Of a stretch of 64,000 nucleotides of DNA, positions 35,613 to 47,096 are shown one piece after another. The notes beneath the pieces are model-generated. The model was not told where the DNA came from, did not search any database, and worked only from the letters and a program-made list of their open reading frames with translations. Location of the stretch: positions 25,923,447 through 25,987,446 of the forward strand of contig OX326959.1 in the NCBI GenBank assembly GCA_946800325.1, read 5' to 3'. The first letter of the stretch is position 1, and each line of letters starts with the position of its first letter. The translations under genes were made by a program, and so were the position numbers. The stretch is from Luzula sylvatica (lineage: Eukaryota > Streptophyta > Magnoliopsida > Poales > Juncaceae).

Positions 35613-36647
35613 TACAATTTCTCTTCTATTAAATAGTGATGCTATAAAACACAATAACAAAAATCACTTGTAAATCGCACCACGGTCCTTATGGGCCACT
35701 AGATTGCAACTCAAAACATTGGATATAAAAAAAATCCTAAATATTGTATCGGTTATATTTTATTGGCATCAATATGTTTATTGTTTACATTGTATCTTTA
35801 CTAAAAAAAATTTCTAGCTCTATTCTGATTTTGAGAGAATTTTGGCAATAAGAGTAATGCTACATGATACCGCACAAGGATTGGTAGCAAGCAGTATGCT
35901 GAGTTGGTATCGACACATATGAAATCTCATACAATAATATTTCACCGCATAAAAAAAATAATACAAAGCCACCAACACATTATGCTTCTATCATGATATT
36001 TACTCGAATTTTAGCAAATCATAATCAACTTAAATAAAATTGGCTATTTTGCTCCCACTTTTAGTCCTTGACCTAGATTAAAAGACCTAAATAAGTAAAA
36101 AGCAAAAAAATCCCCATTCGTGCACTCGAGGATCTAACTAGTATTTTCATTAATTAAACATGTTTTGTGCTATATTAATCTACCCTTGACCTAATTCAAT
36201 TGGTTGGACTAGGAATTTTCATGAGTGATATTCCTATCAAAAGTTAGGATTTCTTTTTTCTTCACTTTATTCTATAATCTAATTAACCTTCCGAACTTTA
36301 TAGGTTCCTTCAAATTTTGCGACTCAATAAACTAATGACTTGCATCATCATATTCATGATACCTAATTTAACATAATTTTTACTACAAAGTAATAATTAT
36401 AATTTGTGGTAACCATGTGCATGCTATTATACCTATACATATATCCTTCTTTTTAGTCTTTGGGCACTTGAGCACATAAATAATAATTGTAATAAGAGTT
36501 GCATGATTTATTAATTTGAATACGAATAACACCATTGTTATAACAATATTTTCTTCACATAAATCGCAAACATATAATATTGAGAAGTTCGATACGAGTA
36601 AATGGAAAAGAAAAAAAAGATATTAAGGGGTAAAAAATGATTTGTAG
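35613..36647. other. intergenic; nothing recognisable
   Basis: AT-rich, no credible frames. Near 35680-35715 words like GATTGCAACTCAAAACATTGGAT suggest the edge of the GCTATATCGC repeat family whose other part is at 35290-35345, with the MITE inserted between them. Confidence 0.35.
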
Positions 36648-36815
36648 TTAGTCATCATTTTTCTTTGGTTTTCTATAAGTTTCTTCTATATGCTTCGCAA
36701 CGAACACGTACGTGTTGAATAGTTTTTTCACATCGGGTACGTTGTAATTTTGTGCAATGTAAATCCCTGATGCACAACCAGTTAAAAAGACGAAACTACC
36801 CCTGAATAAACCCAT
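36648..36815 (-). CDS. small membrane protein, DUF4535-like, 55 residues
   Basis: Minus-strand frame ATG 36815 to TAA 36648. Residues 6-25 (GSFVFLTGCASGIYIAQNYN) form one hydrophobic segment; NYNVPDVKKL, then FVAKHIEETYRKPKKNDD, gives a short amphipathic, basic tail. The arrangement G-L-F-R-G-S-F...G...Y-A-Q-N-Y-x-V-P...K-H-I-E...Y-R-K-P-K-K is that of a conserved plant family of about 50-60 residues that I recognise as DUF4535; its function is unknown to me. The start follows a clean 5'UTR acceptor (TTATTACAG, 36838-36840 region), and the predicted leader intron is typical of expressed genes. It is easily missed because of its size. The chance that it is a random frame is small given the motif match. 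Confidence 0.8.
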   Translation of the reverse strand: MGLFRGSFVFLTGCASGIYIAQNYNVPDVKKLFNTYVFVAKHIEETYRKPKKNDD

Positions 36816-36837
36816 TTTTCTCTTCTCGAATTTCGTC

Positions 36838-37324
36838 CTGTAATAAAAAGAACATGGTACAGAAAATTGAGTTCAGAATGATAGAAATTAGATCTATATC
36901 AGAATTATCTAGATTTATTGATAAATGTACGTAATGCCCAAATTGATTCAAAGTTGGTACGGATCATACCATCAAACTGAACCAGTAATTTACATTTACT
37001 GAATAATCTACATTTTTATTGGTTGTTTGTTGATTGTTTTTGTTGATTCTATTCGAAATTCCAACTGGGTTTTATACAAACAAGATTAGTAAATTTCACA
37101 AACACCTCGTGTGCATCCACAAGGATAATTTCAAAGCAAAGTAATCCAAATACCAGAACCAAACAACGATGAGCACAAATTAATCAGATCAAAATCACAA
37201 AATTAGGGTAATTAACAAGAAGATTTCAGTTCTGTAAATATACGATAAAATCAAGTTTAGCTCTTAATTGATGGATTACACATTTACACTTAATATAAAT
37301 TGGGTATCATTTACGAAATCTTAC
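36838..37324 (-). other. predicted 5'UTR intron of the DUF4535-like gene
   Basis: On the minus strand a GTAAGA donor (37324-37319) and a TTTTTATTACAG acceptor (ending 36838) bracket 487 bp of AT-rich sequence; exon 1 would lie at about 37325-37450. This leader exon is inferred only from splice signals. Confidence 0.5.
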
Positions 37325-37450
37325 CGAAAATACCACAATTCCGAAACGAGATTTGAATTTGAAGCGCCAATTACTCCTTGTCTTCACCTGAATTCTTCTT
37401 CCCCCTCTCGCAAAATTTACAAATCGGCGGATACATAATTCACACGGTTT

Positions 37451-37784
37451 GGGGCCGCACCCCAGGATTCCATATCCTAGATCTCAATTCCAATTTGCTT
37501 TCAAAACTAAGATAACGGTTCTCGGTTTTCTAAACCCGGGATTCCGAATGACAGGTTTGGAAATTGAAATATCGGCTATTAGGCCGTCTATTAAGGTTAA
37601 TGGAAAATGGGCTTTGAAGGTCCAGTTAAATGAAAATCCGACCCGATTAAATGAATACAATGAACATGGGCTTTGAACAATCATAATATTTACAATAATT
37701 ATATTATCAGAGATGCTAAAATTTGAATCATAATTTACTGTATTTTTCGGCTATTGTTTATTTATTTTTATTTTTTTGTGGACT
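37451..37784. other. promoter-side intergenic DNA of the DUF4535-like gene
   Basis: No gene on either strand; opposite frames at 37449-37684 mirror each other and lack protein features. GGATTCC words recur at 37466 and 37540. Confidence 0.3.
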
Positions 37785-38421
37785 ATATATATTAGCATTC
37801 GACAGATTTATGTTGGACTGATTTTATCCAATTATTATTATTTCATATTAAATATATAACATCAAATGTAAATGTATATGAAATATGAAAAGTCCGTGTC
37901 TCAAACTGCAATTTTAAAATAACACACATCATAATAAAAAAATCTGTTTATTTCACAAATTCTTTGATTTTAATTTGTCTAAAAAAAATAATAAAAATGA
38001 AGAAAAAAACGTTGACCTATCAAAACAAAGATAATTTTCATGCAACTTTTAGAACATGTATCAAATATTAATGTTGTTCTTAAAAATACAGATACTTATT
38101 AAATATTTTATATTTATATATTTGTTCAATTAAATTTTGATGTTAAATAATTTAAATTGTCTTTTTCAATAATATAAAATTATTATAATTATGTCATGAT
38201 GAAATTGTGGAACAACATGTGTACACTTTACATGTAATTGATATTAGATATTTACTGAACTATTACGAATAATAATGATATGATTTTCTTTTCTTTTCAT
38301 AAAAGTGTATTATACTTGAAACTATTATTGTACAATGACTTCATTTACTCGATATCGATATAAAAAATAATATATTTTATTAAAATAAAATTTTGGTAGT
38401 GTAACGTGAGTATTATCTTAA
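37785..38421 (+). mobile_element. Helitron (family H2), 5'-truncated copy G
   Basis: Begins within the family (TTAGCATTCGACAGATTTATG aligns with 5595-5615 of copy E) and ends GTAACGTGAGTATTATCTTA, a decayed form of the family 3' end, with CTTA instead of CTAG. Confidence 0.5.
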
Positions 38422-38433
38422 GGATAATTTTAT

Positions 38434-38678
38434 AATGCCCCTCAAATTCCCCACCATCACTTTCTATATCACCAATTAACAATTAATTAACATGATAATT
38501 AATAAAAATATACTCCGTTAACGATTAATTGATTTTAATTAATAATTATTAATTCATATGTACTTTAATTATATATCAGTTAATTGTTAATGAAATGTAT
38601 TTTCGTTAATTATCATGTTAATTAAGTATTGATATGTGATATAGAGGATGGTGGGAGAAACAAAGGAGCACCATATAT
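38434..38678. mobile_element. hairpin MITE adjoining Helitron relic
   Basis: The left end ATGCCCCTCAAATTCCCCACCATC pairs with GATGGTGGGAGAAACAAAGGAGCACCAT at the right; the centre has TTAATTAACATGATAATTA and its inverse. Confidence 0.55.
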
Positions 38679-38715
38679 GACCTCTTATCTTAATATCACT
38701 CAAAACCCTAACACA

Positions 38716-38725
38716 AGAGAGAGAG

Positions 38726-38781
<56 letters not shown>
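38716..38781. repeat. (GA)n microsatellite
   Basis: About 66 bp of GA dinucleotides with one CT interruption near 38728. Confidence 0.95.
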
Positions 38782-38784
<3 letters not shown>

Positions 38785-39600
38785 AGAATATAGTTGATTC
38801 CTGTTGAATAATAGGAAATCTCTGCATTTCCGATTTGCCTTGAGTTATTTTTTTCCTTTTTCATATCTCTCGAGCTATATTTTGAATTGGAATGTGAATG
38901 AAATAATGAGGTGCAGTGCAGTCAGTACATGCAAATTTATTATTAGAAGAACTTTCAAACATAAAAAAACCCTGCATTGTTCTTAAATTACAAAAAAACA
39001 GCCTGCATTGTAAAAAATTGCAAAAATAATCATCAAGGAATTGAGTTGTATTAATTCATGATTAACACAACAATTAATGATGACCCGTGATAATTCTTAA
39101 CCGTAATTTACGATTAACACGATTAACGATCCGTAAACGACATTAACGATAGAAATCATTCCGTGATTTCTTAAAAAATGCAGGTTTATTTCCACAATGT
39201 TTGATATAATGTAGGGGCCTTATTGCAATTTAATTACGATGCAGGGATTTTGTGTTCATTTCCATATCAATGTTAGTCCTGCTTATATTTACATCTCTCC
39301 TGTGCAACATTTCTTTTATGTTCCTTTTTTTTTCTCTATAGATCTTCCATGATACTAGTCATGCTACAGTGAAATTTTCCATATATAAACGATGAGAATT
39401 TAAGAGTTGTATGGAATTCCTCGAAAATAGCGAATCATATGGAAAAGATTGATGCATGCACGACGTATAAAATGTCAACATAAACAATGCCAAAATTCAT
39501 ATTTAATCGAGTCAACATTATACAGTGAAAGTTATAAACCTTAAGATGACAATCTTCTCCATTTTTGGAATAATGGACTTGCCTGTTTGTTTCTTAATGC
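38782..39600. other. intergenic; ACGATTAACG-rich segment
   Basis: No gene. Positions 39085-39150 repeat ACGATTAACACGATTAACGATCCGTAAACGA-like words, similar in style to 5060-5165, suggesting a shared repeat family. Confidence 0.35.
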
Positions 39601-39780
39601 CACAATACTACAAAAAAATCGCTTTTTAAACCGGTTTTAATAAATTATAAGACCGATTTAAACCGGTCTAGAACATTTTTTAGACCGGCTTCAAATCCGT
39701 TTTATGGCGACCGTGCTAAAATCGGTTGGTAAATTTTAAATCGGTTTGTTACACCGGTTAAATCGAAATTTGTAGTAGTG
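39601..39780. mobile_element. miniature CACTA-type element, 180 bp
   Basis: The right end TTTGTAGTAGTG is the inverse of CACTACTACAAA; the left end CACAATACTACAAAAAAA is the same with two extra bases. The interior is rich in (T)AAACCGGTTT/AGACCGG subterminal words in both orientations, as in CACTA (En/Spm) elements. No clear 3-bp target duplication. Confidence 0.6.
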
Positions 39781-40491
39781 CTATTATGGTACTAACTAAC
39801 TATTTTGTTGGCATTGAGAATTATGATTTGCATTGTGCTTATTGCATATAGATGACACAATATGAATTTTCTACACTCTAAATTAATAACAAATGAACAA
39901 CAAAGACACCTAATTTGCATGAATTAAGAATTTCTCTAGTATTGTCCTAAATTGAGAGGATCTTAATTGCATTAATTGATGAACTTTGTTCCAACCGTCT
40001 TAAAAAAAAAGTTTATTTCAACCACCATTTGGTTTCAAGCTTTCGGTACCATTTTATTATGTTCTTTTTTTTTCTTTTTTCTCTATTTTTTTTTTTCCAT
40101 TCAATTCCTTCTTGTGAACAGATAAATCTGTAGATGGACAATAGTGAAATTCTGACATTTAGATGGACGACTCTAAATCAAATGATATGTTAAAAGCTTC
40201 AACAAGAGATTGGTTTTGTACCAATGTAGAATTTCTACGTGATGCCAAGTACAAGGAATAAAAATTAGAGAACTCTTTTTTTATTACAAAAATCAATAAA
40301 ATAAACAGTACTTAATTGATCAAAATAAATTAACTTTTATGTACACGTAAATATAATGACATGATAAATTATGAGAACGGGTATATATCTTTTATGTCTT
40401 TTATGTATGTATGTGAATTAATCAAGTTAACTCCACTAACTAATTTACTTACTCTATTATACATTTGTGAGTCCCGTAAATAAAAATGTAA
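39781..40491. other. intergenic; nothing recognisable
   Basis: AT-rich with T runs (40068-40097). No gene or repeat boundary identified. Confidence 0.35.
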
Positions 40492-40805
40492 CTAGGATAA
40501 TACTCACATTATGCGGCGAGAATAAATAAATAATAATAATAATAATATAATCTCTAAATAAAATTATTTGAACTCATTTATCTCTGATTTCGCATATGTT
40601 TTACAACTATTTTACATCATGATAACAAAAAAACTCATTTTTAATCAAATCATTATACTTATATCAGTGTCATTGTATAATAATTTCTGACGTAAAATAC
40701 AATTTTATGAAAAAAAAATAGCATGTATTATATCATTGTTGTTCACAATATTTTCATGCAATATCAAATATAAAAATAATAAAACATACGATATATGTGG
40801 TAACT

Positions 40806-41225
40806 AGAGATGTCAGCGGTTTGCATAGTGGTCATATATACCAGATCCGTATTCATATTTTTTCGGATATGGAACAACTCGGATCCGAATATGGATACAG
40901 TTCGGATATTAAACGGATATGGATACAGTTTTAATATTGTCGGATACGAGTAAAGATTTTTTCGGATATTAAAACGGATACTCTTAAATCATAACACAAT
41001 ATATTTTAATTATATATATATATACATAATTTATGACATGAACAATCTAGGTTATCATATTTAAACATAATTTTATGATTGAGATTTTAAATCATTCAGA
41101 AATCATTAATTATCTACGTTTTTTCCAACTAATATGAAATAAGACACATAAAAAAATATAATGTCCATATCCGGATCCGAAAAAATATTCTGATCCGGAT
41201 GATACACGGATCCAGACGAGAGATG
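40806..41225. mobile_element. insertion related to the TAGGGATGTCAA hAT-like family
   Basis: The left end CTAGAGATGTCAGCGGTTTG resembles the TAGGGATGTCAATGG end of the element at 51688. The interior has repeated GGATATGGATACAG/CGGATCCG words in both orientations. The right end is not well defined. Confidence 0.35.
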
Positions 41226-41227
41226 GC

Positions 41228-41228
41228 A

Positions 41229-41274
<46 letters not shown>

Positions 41275-41275
41275 T
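41228..41275. repeat. (AAT)n microsatellite
   Basis: About 15 AAT units. Confidence 0.9.
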
Positions 41276-41620
41276 ATCGTGTATGTTTTATAATATTATA
41301 TATTAATTTATTCGTATTTCAAATATAAACTTTTCATATGTACTCAAATACGAAATGATAAACAATTGAATAAACTTAGTCTCACGTGAATCTGACAAAT
41401 AAGAATAGTCCACATCAATAATGTGTGATGATTTGGCCTTCTAAGAATATTTAAAACATGTTGTAAAATAATATCCACAAATGTATACAAAGAAATGATT
41501 AATCACCGGTATAAATTATGACACATGTCATAATCTAATGGTTGAAACGAAAGTGATGATGTGATACAAGAAAATTACATAAATTTTAGTCCAAAATAAG
41601 GATATGAATAAATGTGAAAT

Positions 41621-42351
41621 AAAAAATATAGTAATTATTTAGTTCATTAGTTTCTAATTAGAATACAAGCAGATTGAATACCTCCTATATAATATGTATT
41701 GACCAGAATCAAGTTACAAATATAATATCAATGTTTCAAATTGTAACATAGTGGTCTGTAATGTTTGCACTGTAGTTTTCACGTGACTACTCCTATCGTG
41801 CTTGATACAACGTCATTATTTTGTAAATTGCGATAATAATATTTTGGAAATATTTTCCACTATTTGTACTATAACGGCATTATTGCGACGTTATTTAAAT
41901 CATTGATAACTATCGTAGTTGACAGAGTTCAACACCATGTATGTTTGCCATTTAAACAAAATGAAAAATACATTACTCCTCAATCTTAGTAACAGGAAAT
42001 GATATATACATTACTCCTCGTTGAATTGTGTTATGTTCTTCTATTATATTCTGCAATGTTGCTTTGTACCAGTTTTGCATGTCTTATGAGATGATCCGGT
42101 GCTCCTTATGTTGTTCTGCAATATCGGTTGCACCGTTTTCTTCGTATTTGTTTTCTTTGAAAAATCACTGTTTTTTTCTTCATACCGTGAATAAATATAC
42201 GGTCGAGCTACTAAATAAAACTAAATACGGAGAGAACGGTGCAACATTGTTATTGAATGTAAATTTGGGTTCATTTTCCCAACTTAGTCACAAAGAAATG
42301 TTTAAAAATGGGCTACAAACTGAAACGATAAAACAAGAACATGCCAACTTG

Positions 42352-42353
<2 letters not shown>
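41621..42353. other. intergenic; nothing recognisable
   Basis: Contains a repeat-like stretch (41740-41920) with words such as GCGACGTTATTTAAATCATTG, and no gene. The frame at 42028 owes its length to the TG repeat that follows. Confidence 0.35.
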
Positions 42354-42440
<87 letters not shown>

Positions 42441-42450
42441 TGTGTGTGTG
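42354..42450. repeat. (TG)n microsatellite with a CGCGCG core
   Basis: 97 bp of TG dinucleotides, interrupted once by GCGCGCG at 42424-42430. Alternating purine-pyrimidine DNA that can adopt Z form. Open frames across it on both strands are repeat artefacts. Confidence 0.97.
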
Positions 42451-44199
42451 AAGAAGGTCTCTTAAAAAATGGAAGAGGAGCAATTAAATGCAAAGAAAGA
42501 AAAGGAGAAGTTAAGAAGAGTAATAAGAAACAGTGGAATTTGTACAAATCAATTTACTCCATTCTTTCGTCCTTCCATGCAATGCAATGCCTTAAATTAG
42601 TCTTTTTTTTTCCCTGCACTCGAGAGGTTGCTTTCCTTACTGCCACATGCATGCATGCATTCATGCATTCTTTCCTTTTGCTTTCTTTCTATTATATTTT
42701 GCCTCTTTTCCTTTAAACCTAGACACCTCCAACCATACACCCTCAATGCTATCCTAAGAAACCAGTAACAGTTTTTTGTAGGGAAATTTTACTTTGTCTC
42801 CACAACTCTTCTCTCTCATCCTCTATGCGTATTTTGAGGAGGATTAGTGGAATAATTAGCAACCCAATTAACACACAAAAACGAATAATCGTTAATTTCA
42901 ACATACCAATAAAAATACATACTAATTAATCATTAATCAATTTGTACATATACATTTGGTGTTAATCAAATTAATAATTAATCTTCAACACCATGATGTC
43001 ATGTGACAACATCAAGGATAAAAATCACGAATCATTGAGACGTAGTATTTGGCCTCTTTTTTGTATTTATAACACAATAATATTCTATATGAGTTTAATT
43101 TTCTTAGAGATGATTGCCAATCAAAATTTATTGAATAAATAACTCTAATACAAATAAATTAAGTTACAAAAAAAGGAGGAGGAGTTTCTTTGCTGGTAAA
43201 AGCGATAGAAATTGGACTCGCATAACGAAGGATACAAGTACGAGACCGTTAGATTACTACTTACGACTCAATATCTCTCATGTATATAAATGTAACTTCT
43301 GCAATTTGTCAAGCGCGAAGTTACTATGACACTTTCGTAATAGAACTATATTGTGAGGGGCGGATTCATGTAGGGTCCGGAGTGAGGTCCCCCCCCCCCC
43401 CCCACACACGACCGCAAACCTTTTTGTAGTGTAATTTCAGTTGCCCTCCCCCTCTAAATAAAGGCTGTCAAGATTTGTCGTCACTGTTTATTATCGATCG
43501 ATAGTTTGGTAACTAAACATTGATTAACGAAATTTGCGCTAGAGATGTTAAAACTTAAAAGCTTTCCGTATTTATTAAAAGAAGATTTTAATAGAATAAT
43601 ATAGAAAAGCCAAATATAACCATAAAGCAAGGAAAGAAAAGCACAAAGAGATGGTTCATGTATGTTAGATTTTTAAATCACACACACACATGATGATTAA
43701 GATACTTAATTAAGTATCATTAAATTTGATAATTATGATATTTTTCACAATTAAATTTGTTTTGGGACATATACATGTAATGATCTGCACATACTTTGAA
43801 TATTATCATGAAAAAAAAAACTTAAGTATCAAAATCATGATAGAAATTGATCAATGGACAAAATATTGAACAAAATATTGAACAAGACATTTTCAATGTT
43901 TTATTAAATCATAATTAACATAATTTCTCATTATCTTCCCATTCAAGTATTTCCAACCATTAATAAAGATTTGTGTTCGATTTTTTGTCTAATTTTTTGT
44001 TCAATTTAGTTTAGTGTACAAGTTTGGGAACATCCATTCATTTATCTCTTTGCCAAGGGTGCGTACGTAGTTCTGTGCTTTTACGCGTCAAATTGACTTA
44101 CTTGCTTGGAGAAGATATAACTTGGAATGCTGTCTCTTTGCCAGTGTGGAGACAAACTGTTTCAAACTTTAATTCATTCATTCATTCATTTTTCTTATT
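42451..44199. other. intergenic with transposon fragments
   Basis: No gene. 43355-43405 (GAGGGGCGGATTCATGTAGG ... run of 14-15 C) is a decayed relative of the hAT-type element at 46240. 42840-43040 has TTAATTAA-rich, partly palindromic MITE-like sequence. CACACACACA at 43680. Confidence 0.4.
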
Positions 44200-44880
44200 T
44201 CAAAAGCCACCTATACTTTTTTTGTTGCATTTATTGAAAACCCCAAATATCCAAAAATATCCTTTACTTTCAAATTTTAACTTTTTTTCCCTCAAAAACC
44301 CCTTTGCTTTTAAAATACTCAATAAACCCTCTAACTTAACTTTTACTTTTAGAAAACCATGCAAGCTATTTGAAAAAATAGATAAAACAAATTACAAACA
44401 TTCCAATAATAAATTGAAAAAAATGCAGTTATATATTAGTTATGGAGAATGTTGCACCTCCCCCCACATCCTTGATATGTCATCACATGATTTAACACCT
44501 TAAAATTTAACATCTTAATTCATGATTTAACATCTTAATTATATGTAAAATCATGAATTAAGATGTTAAATCATAAATTAAAATGTTAAATCATGAATCA
44601 AGATGTTAAATTTTAAGGTGTTAAATCATGTGATGACACATCAAGGATGTGGTGGGAGGCTAAGGGGGAGGTGCATCACTACTCGTTAGTTATCTATTAT
44701 TTGAAAGAAAGAAAGAAAAAAAAAAGTCAAATTTTAGGAGTTTTTCGGGCATTTTAAGAGTTAGGGGGTGGTTTGGCAAATGAAAAGTTAAATGCAAGAG
44801 GTTTTCTAATAATCCAAAAGACAGGAGTTTTCTATAAAATTGTAAAAGCATAGGGGTGTTTTGGATAATCTCATTTCAAA
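44200..44880. mobile_element. foldback element split by an inner MITE
   Basis: The left arm (TTCAAAAGCCACCTATACTTTTTT..., 44200-44395) and right arm (...AAAAGCATAGGGGTGTTTTGGA, 44700-44880) are imperfect inverted repeats. The inner MITE at 44454-44674 sits in the loop. Confidence 0.5.
44454..44674. mobile_element. hairpin MITE, TGATTTAACATCTTAA family, copy 1
   Basis: Ends GCACCTCCCCCCACATCCTTGA and its inverse; interior built of ATGATTTAACATCTTAATT and its inverse. Second family member at 60276-60519. Confidence 0.65.
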
Positions 44881-44977
44881 TTCTTATGACTGGAACAGAG
44901 AGATCTAGGAAGATCTAGAGTGAGAGAGAGAAACTGTTTCACTGTTATTCATTCATTCATACTTCATATTCATATTG

Positions 44978-44981
<4 letters not shown>

Positions 44982-45029
<48 letters not shown>
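44982..45029. repeat. (GA)n microsatellite
   Basis: About 48 bp of GA dinucleotides. Confidence 0.95.
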
Positions 45030-45033
<4 letters not shown>

Positions 45034-45833
45034 TTGAGATATGATGGGGGGACACATCAAATCACATTGAATCTAATCCCTAGATATCTTCGAATTCTCA
45101 ATCCTTCGCACGTTGTATTGTAAGTAACAGAAAAAAAAAAGAGTTATATGTAGATTCATTTGAATAAGTAGCCTATTGCAAAAAAACATAAAAAAATAAC
45201 AAAACAAAAAAATATTTCTTTATTGAATTGTTGCAAATTTATGATACGAGTGATGCATTGAAGTTTCTTTTTAGATCGATCTTTAATTTATAAGTCAAAA
45301 GAAGTACTTAAGAATGAACAATATATTGCACAGTAGTACACCTTCCATTAATACTTGAAATTAAAATATCTCCTTTTACTTTTAGGTTGGTTTCAGAGAA
45401 ATATATAAATTAACCATTGAATGTCTAAATAAATTGAAACCAGTGAGAATTAATAGCAATAGATGAAGCACAGGATAAAACTGTTTGGAAATTGAAATCA
45501 TCTTTTAGGTGCTTTGATATGTGCTCAGTTCTTAAAACCCTTGTTTGAAAATTCTTGTAAAATAACTTCTGCATTAATATCTCAAGTAGCTTTTCTAATT
45601 TTTTTGTGCTAATTCTCCTCAAAGTTAGGATTTTTTGTGTTTATAGGTTATTTAAGTTCGAAAAATGTTGCAAGCTTTGGTAGATTTGAGCTGTGATGAA
45701 AAGAGCATCTTTTTTGCCTTTTTGGGGATGGTTTTATTCATCATGACCATATAATTAACCATCAAATTTGAGTTGACAGACAAGACCGGCTTATCACAAG
45801 CTGCATGTCATTCCTTCCCATGCAAAATGAATG

Positions 45834-45870
<37 letters not shown>

Positions 45871-46140
45871 GAAAAGACATACTAGAAGTAAATTGATGAA
45901 AGATTAGAAAGCATTTAATCCTTTGAAGAGTCTGGGACCGACCATCAAACCACACAAAATTAAATTAAGGTATGTTGCAAAAATCCGAATTCACACGTGT
46001 GTTAATTTGAATGGCTAGGTGAAACCTACATCTTATGTCATGAACAAATAATCTTTGTTTGTTTAGTGTTCTTAATATTTGTGAACACACTCTAAGATGT
46101 TTTACGTTACCTAGGGCCTACGGGGTTATTAAATTTGTTG
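45030..46140. other. intergenic with (CT)n tract
   Basis: A (CT)n tract occupies 45835-45868. Otherwise AT-rich, with no gene recognised. Confidence 0.4.
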
Positions 46141-46239
46141 TTAAATAGCTCGTCGTATCATCGCTATAGCGCGATATAGCGTTGATGGGATGCTGAACGC
46201 TGCACATTGCAATTTTATTACGTTCTCTAAACTCTCGAT

Positions 46240-46527
46240 CAGTGGCGGATCTAGGGGGCGAGCGGGAGGCCCGGCCCCTTTATGAAATCAAGAACCGATG
46301 TGAGCGAAAAAATAAGGTGATTTTACTCGTTTGGAAAGTAATAAATTTGATAAATTTGTTTACATTTCACAGACATTGAAGTAGTCTAATGGTAAAATGG
46401 ATGTTTGGGAGATTGAAGGTCATGAGTTCAAGACCCTCTAACCACATAATTTGATTTTTTTTTTTTTTATTTCGGCCCCGCCCATAAAATCCAGCCCCCC
46501 TATATATTAATCCTGGATCCACCCCTG
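46240..46527. mobile_element. hAT-type MITE with 8-bp target duplication
   Basis: Terminal inverted repeats CAGTGGCGGATCTAGG / CCTGGATCCACCCCTG are flanked by a perfect 8-bp duplication CTCTCGAT (46232-46239 and 46528-46535), diagnostic of hAT transposition. 288 bp. It contains a tRNA-like segment (46383-46440) followed by a T-run. Confidence 0.85.
46383..46470 (+). repeat. tRNA-like (SINE-type) segment inside hAT MITE
   Basis: TAGTCTAATGGTAAAA resembles the A-box region of the tRNA-Glu genes in this window (TAGTCTAGTTGGTTAGG), and GTCATGAGTTCAAGACCC resembles the B-box arm. Spacing is about 38 bp, as in tRNA, and a run of 14 T follows. Confidence 0.4.
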
Positions 46528-46863
46528 CTCTCGATGAATTTTTTGAATTGGATACATGAAAAAATAGTATAACAAATAAAAAATAACTCCCAAAATAACT
46601 AAAAAATGGTTCATCTTTAAATATATATCACCATACATAATACAAAATATTTTTTAATTTTATACGTTGCAAAAAATATTGTGTCATTATAACATCAGCT
46701 ACACGCAATTCTCTGCAAGAAAAATCCTAAACGTTACATGACGCTAACTGTTATTTGCAACATTGATTGTCAATGAAATATTATTAACTATGTAATATGG
46801 ATTTATTTAACATACATCCATTTGTTAAACCTGATTAATTTACTCAGTCATCAATTATTTATT

Positions 46864-47073
46864 GGGGTTATATATGACACCCCTCAAACAAGGAAAAGTT
46901 CCAATGATGCGTCAATCGAGAAGGGTTAATGGAGGTTAATTGGATTGATTAACACTCAAATCAATACTTAGTTGAATTGATTCAATTAAAGAGTCTAATC
47001 AATCTAATTAACCCCTCTCGATTGACGCATCAAAAACATTTTTCCTTGTTCGTGGGGTATAATATATTTACCC
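46864..47073. mobile_element. hairpin MITE, GATGCGTCAATCGA family, copy 2
   Basis: The left part AATGATGCGTCAATCGAGAAGGGTTAAT and right part TTAACCCCTCTCGATTGACGCATC are near-perfect inverted repeats, with GGGGTTATATA/TATATTTACCC-type ends. Same family as 27923-28133. Confidence 0.65.
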
Positions 47074-47096
47074 TTATTTATTGGGAAATTATACTT

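Larger units (their letters stand above)
40492..41620 (-). mobile_element. Helitron (family H2), copy H, with nested insertion
   Basis: The minus-strand 3' end is CTCGCCGCATAATGTGAGTATTATC-type sequence then CTAG (40492-40495) followed by T. The interior (CTTTTCATATGTACTCAAATACG, AAACATGTTGTAAAATAAT) and the 5' GTCCAAAATAAGGATATG block match family H2. It is interrupted at about 40806-41225 by a segment starting CTAGAGATGTCAGCGG and full of TCGGATAT/ATCCGGATCCG words, then an (AAT)n run. Confidence 0.65.
46141..46770. repeat. GCTATAGCGCG dispersed repeat, split by a hAT MITE
   Basis: CATCGCTATAGCGCGATATAGCGTTGA at 46158 and GCTAACTGTTATTTGCAACATTG near 46748 belong to the family seen at 10057, 19470 and 35290. 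The hAT element at 46240-46527 lies inside. Confidence 0.45.

Noticed and set aside
37449..37684. Opposed frames of 75 and 66 codons upstream of the DUF4535-like gene
   Set aside because: They mirror each other and show no protein features or splice support.
42028..42716. Open frames of 120-145 codons including poly(Cys-Val)
   Set aside because: Their length comes from the TG microsatellite, which is free of stops in all frames.
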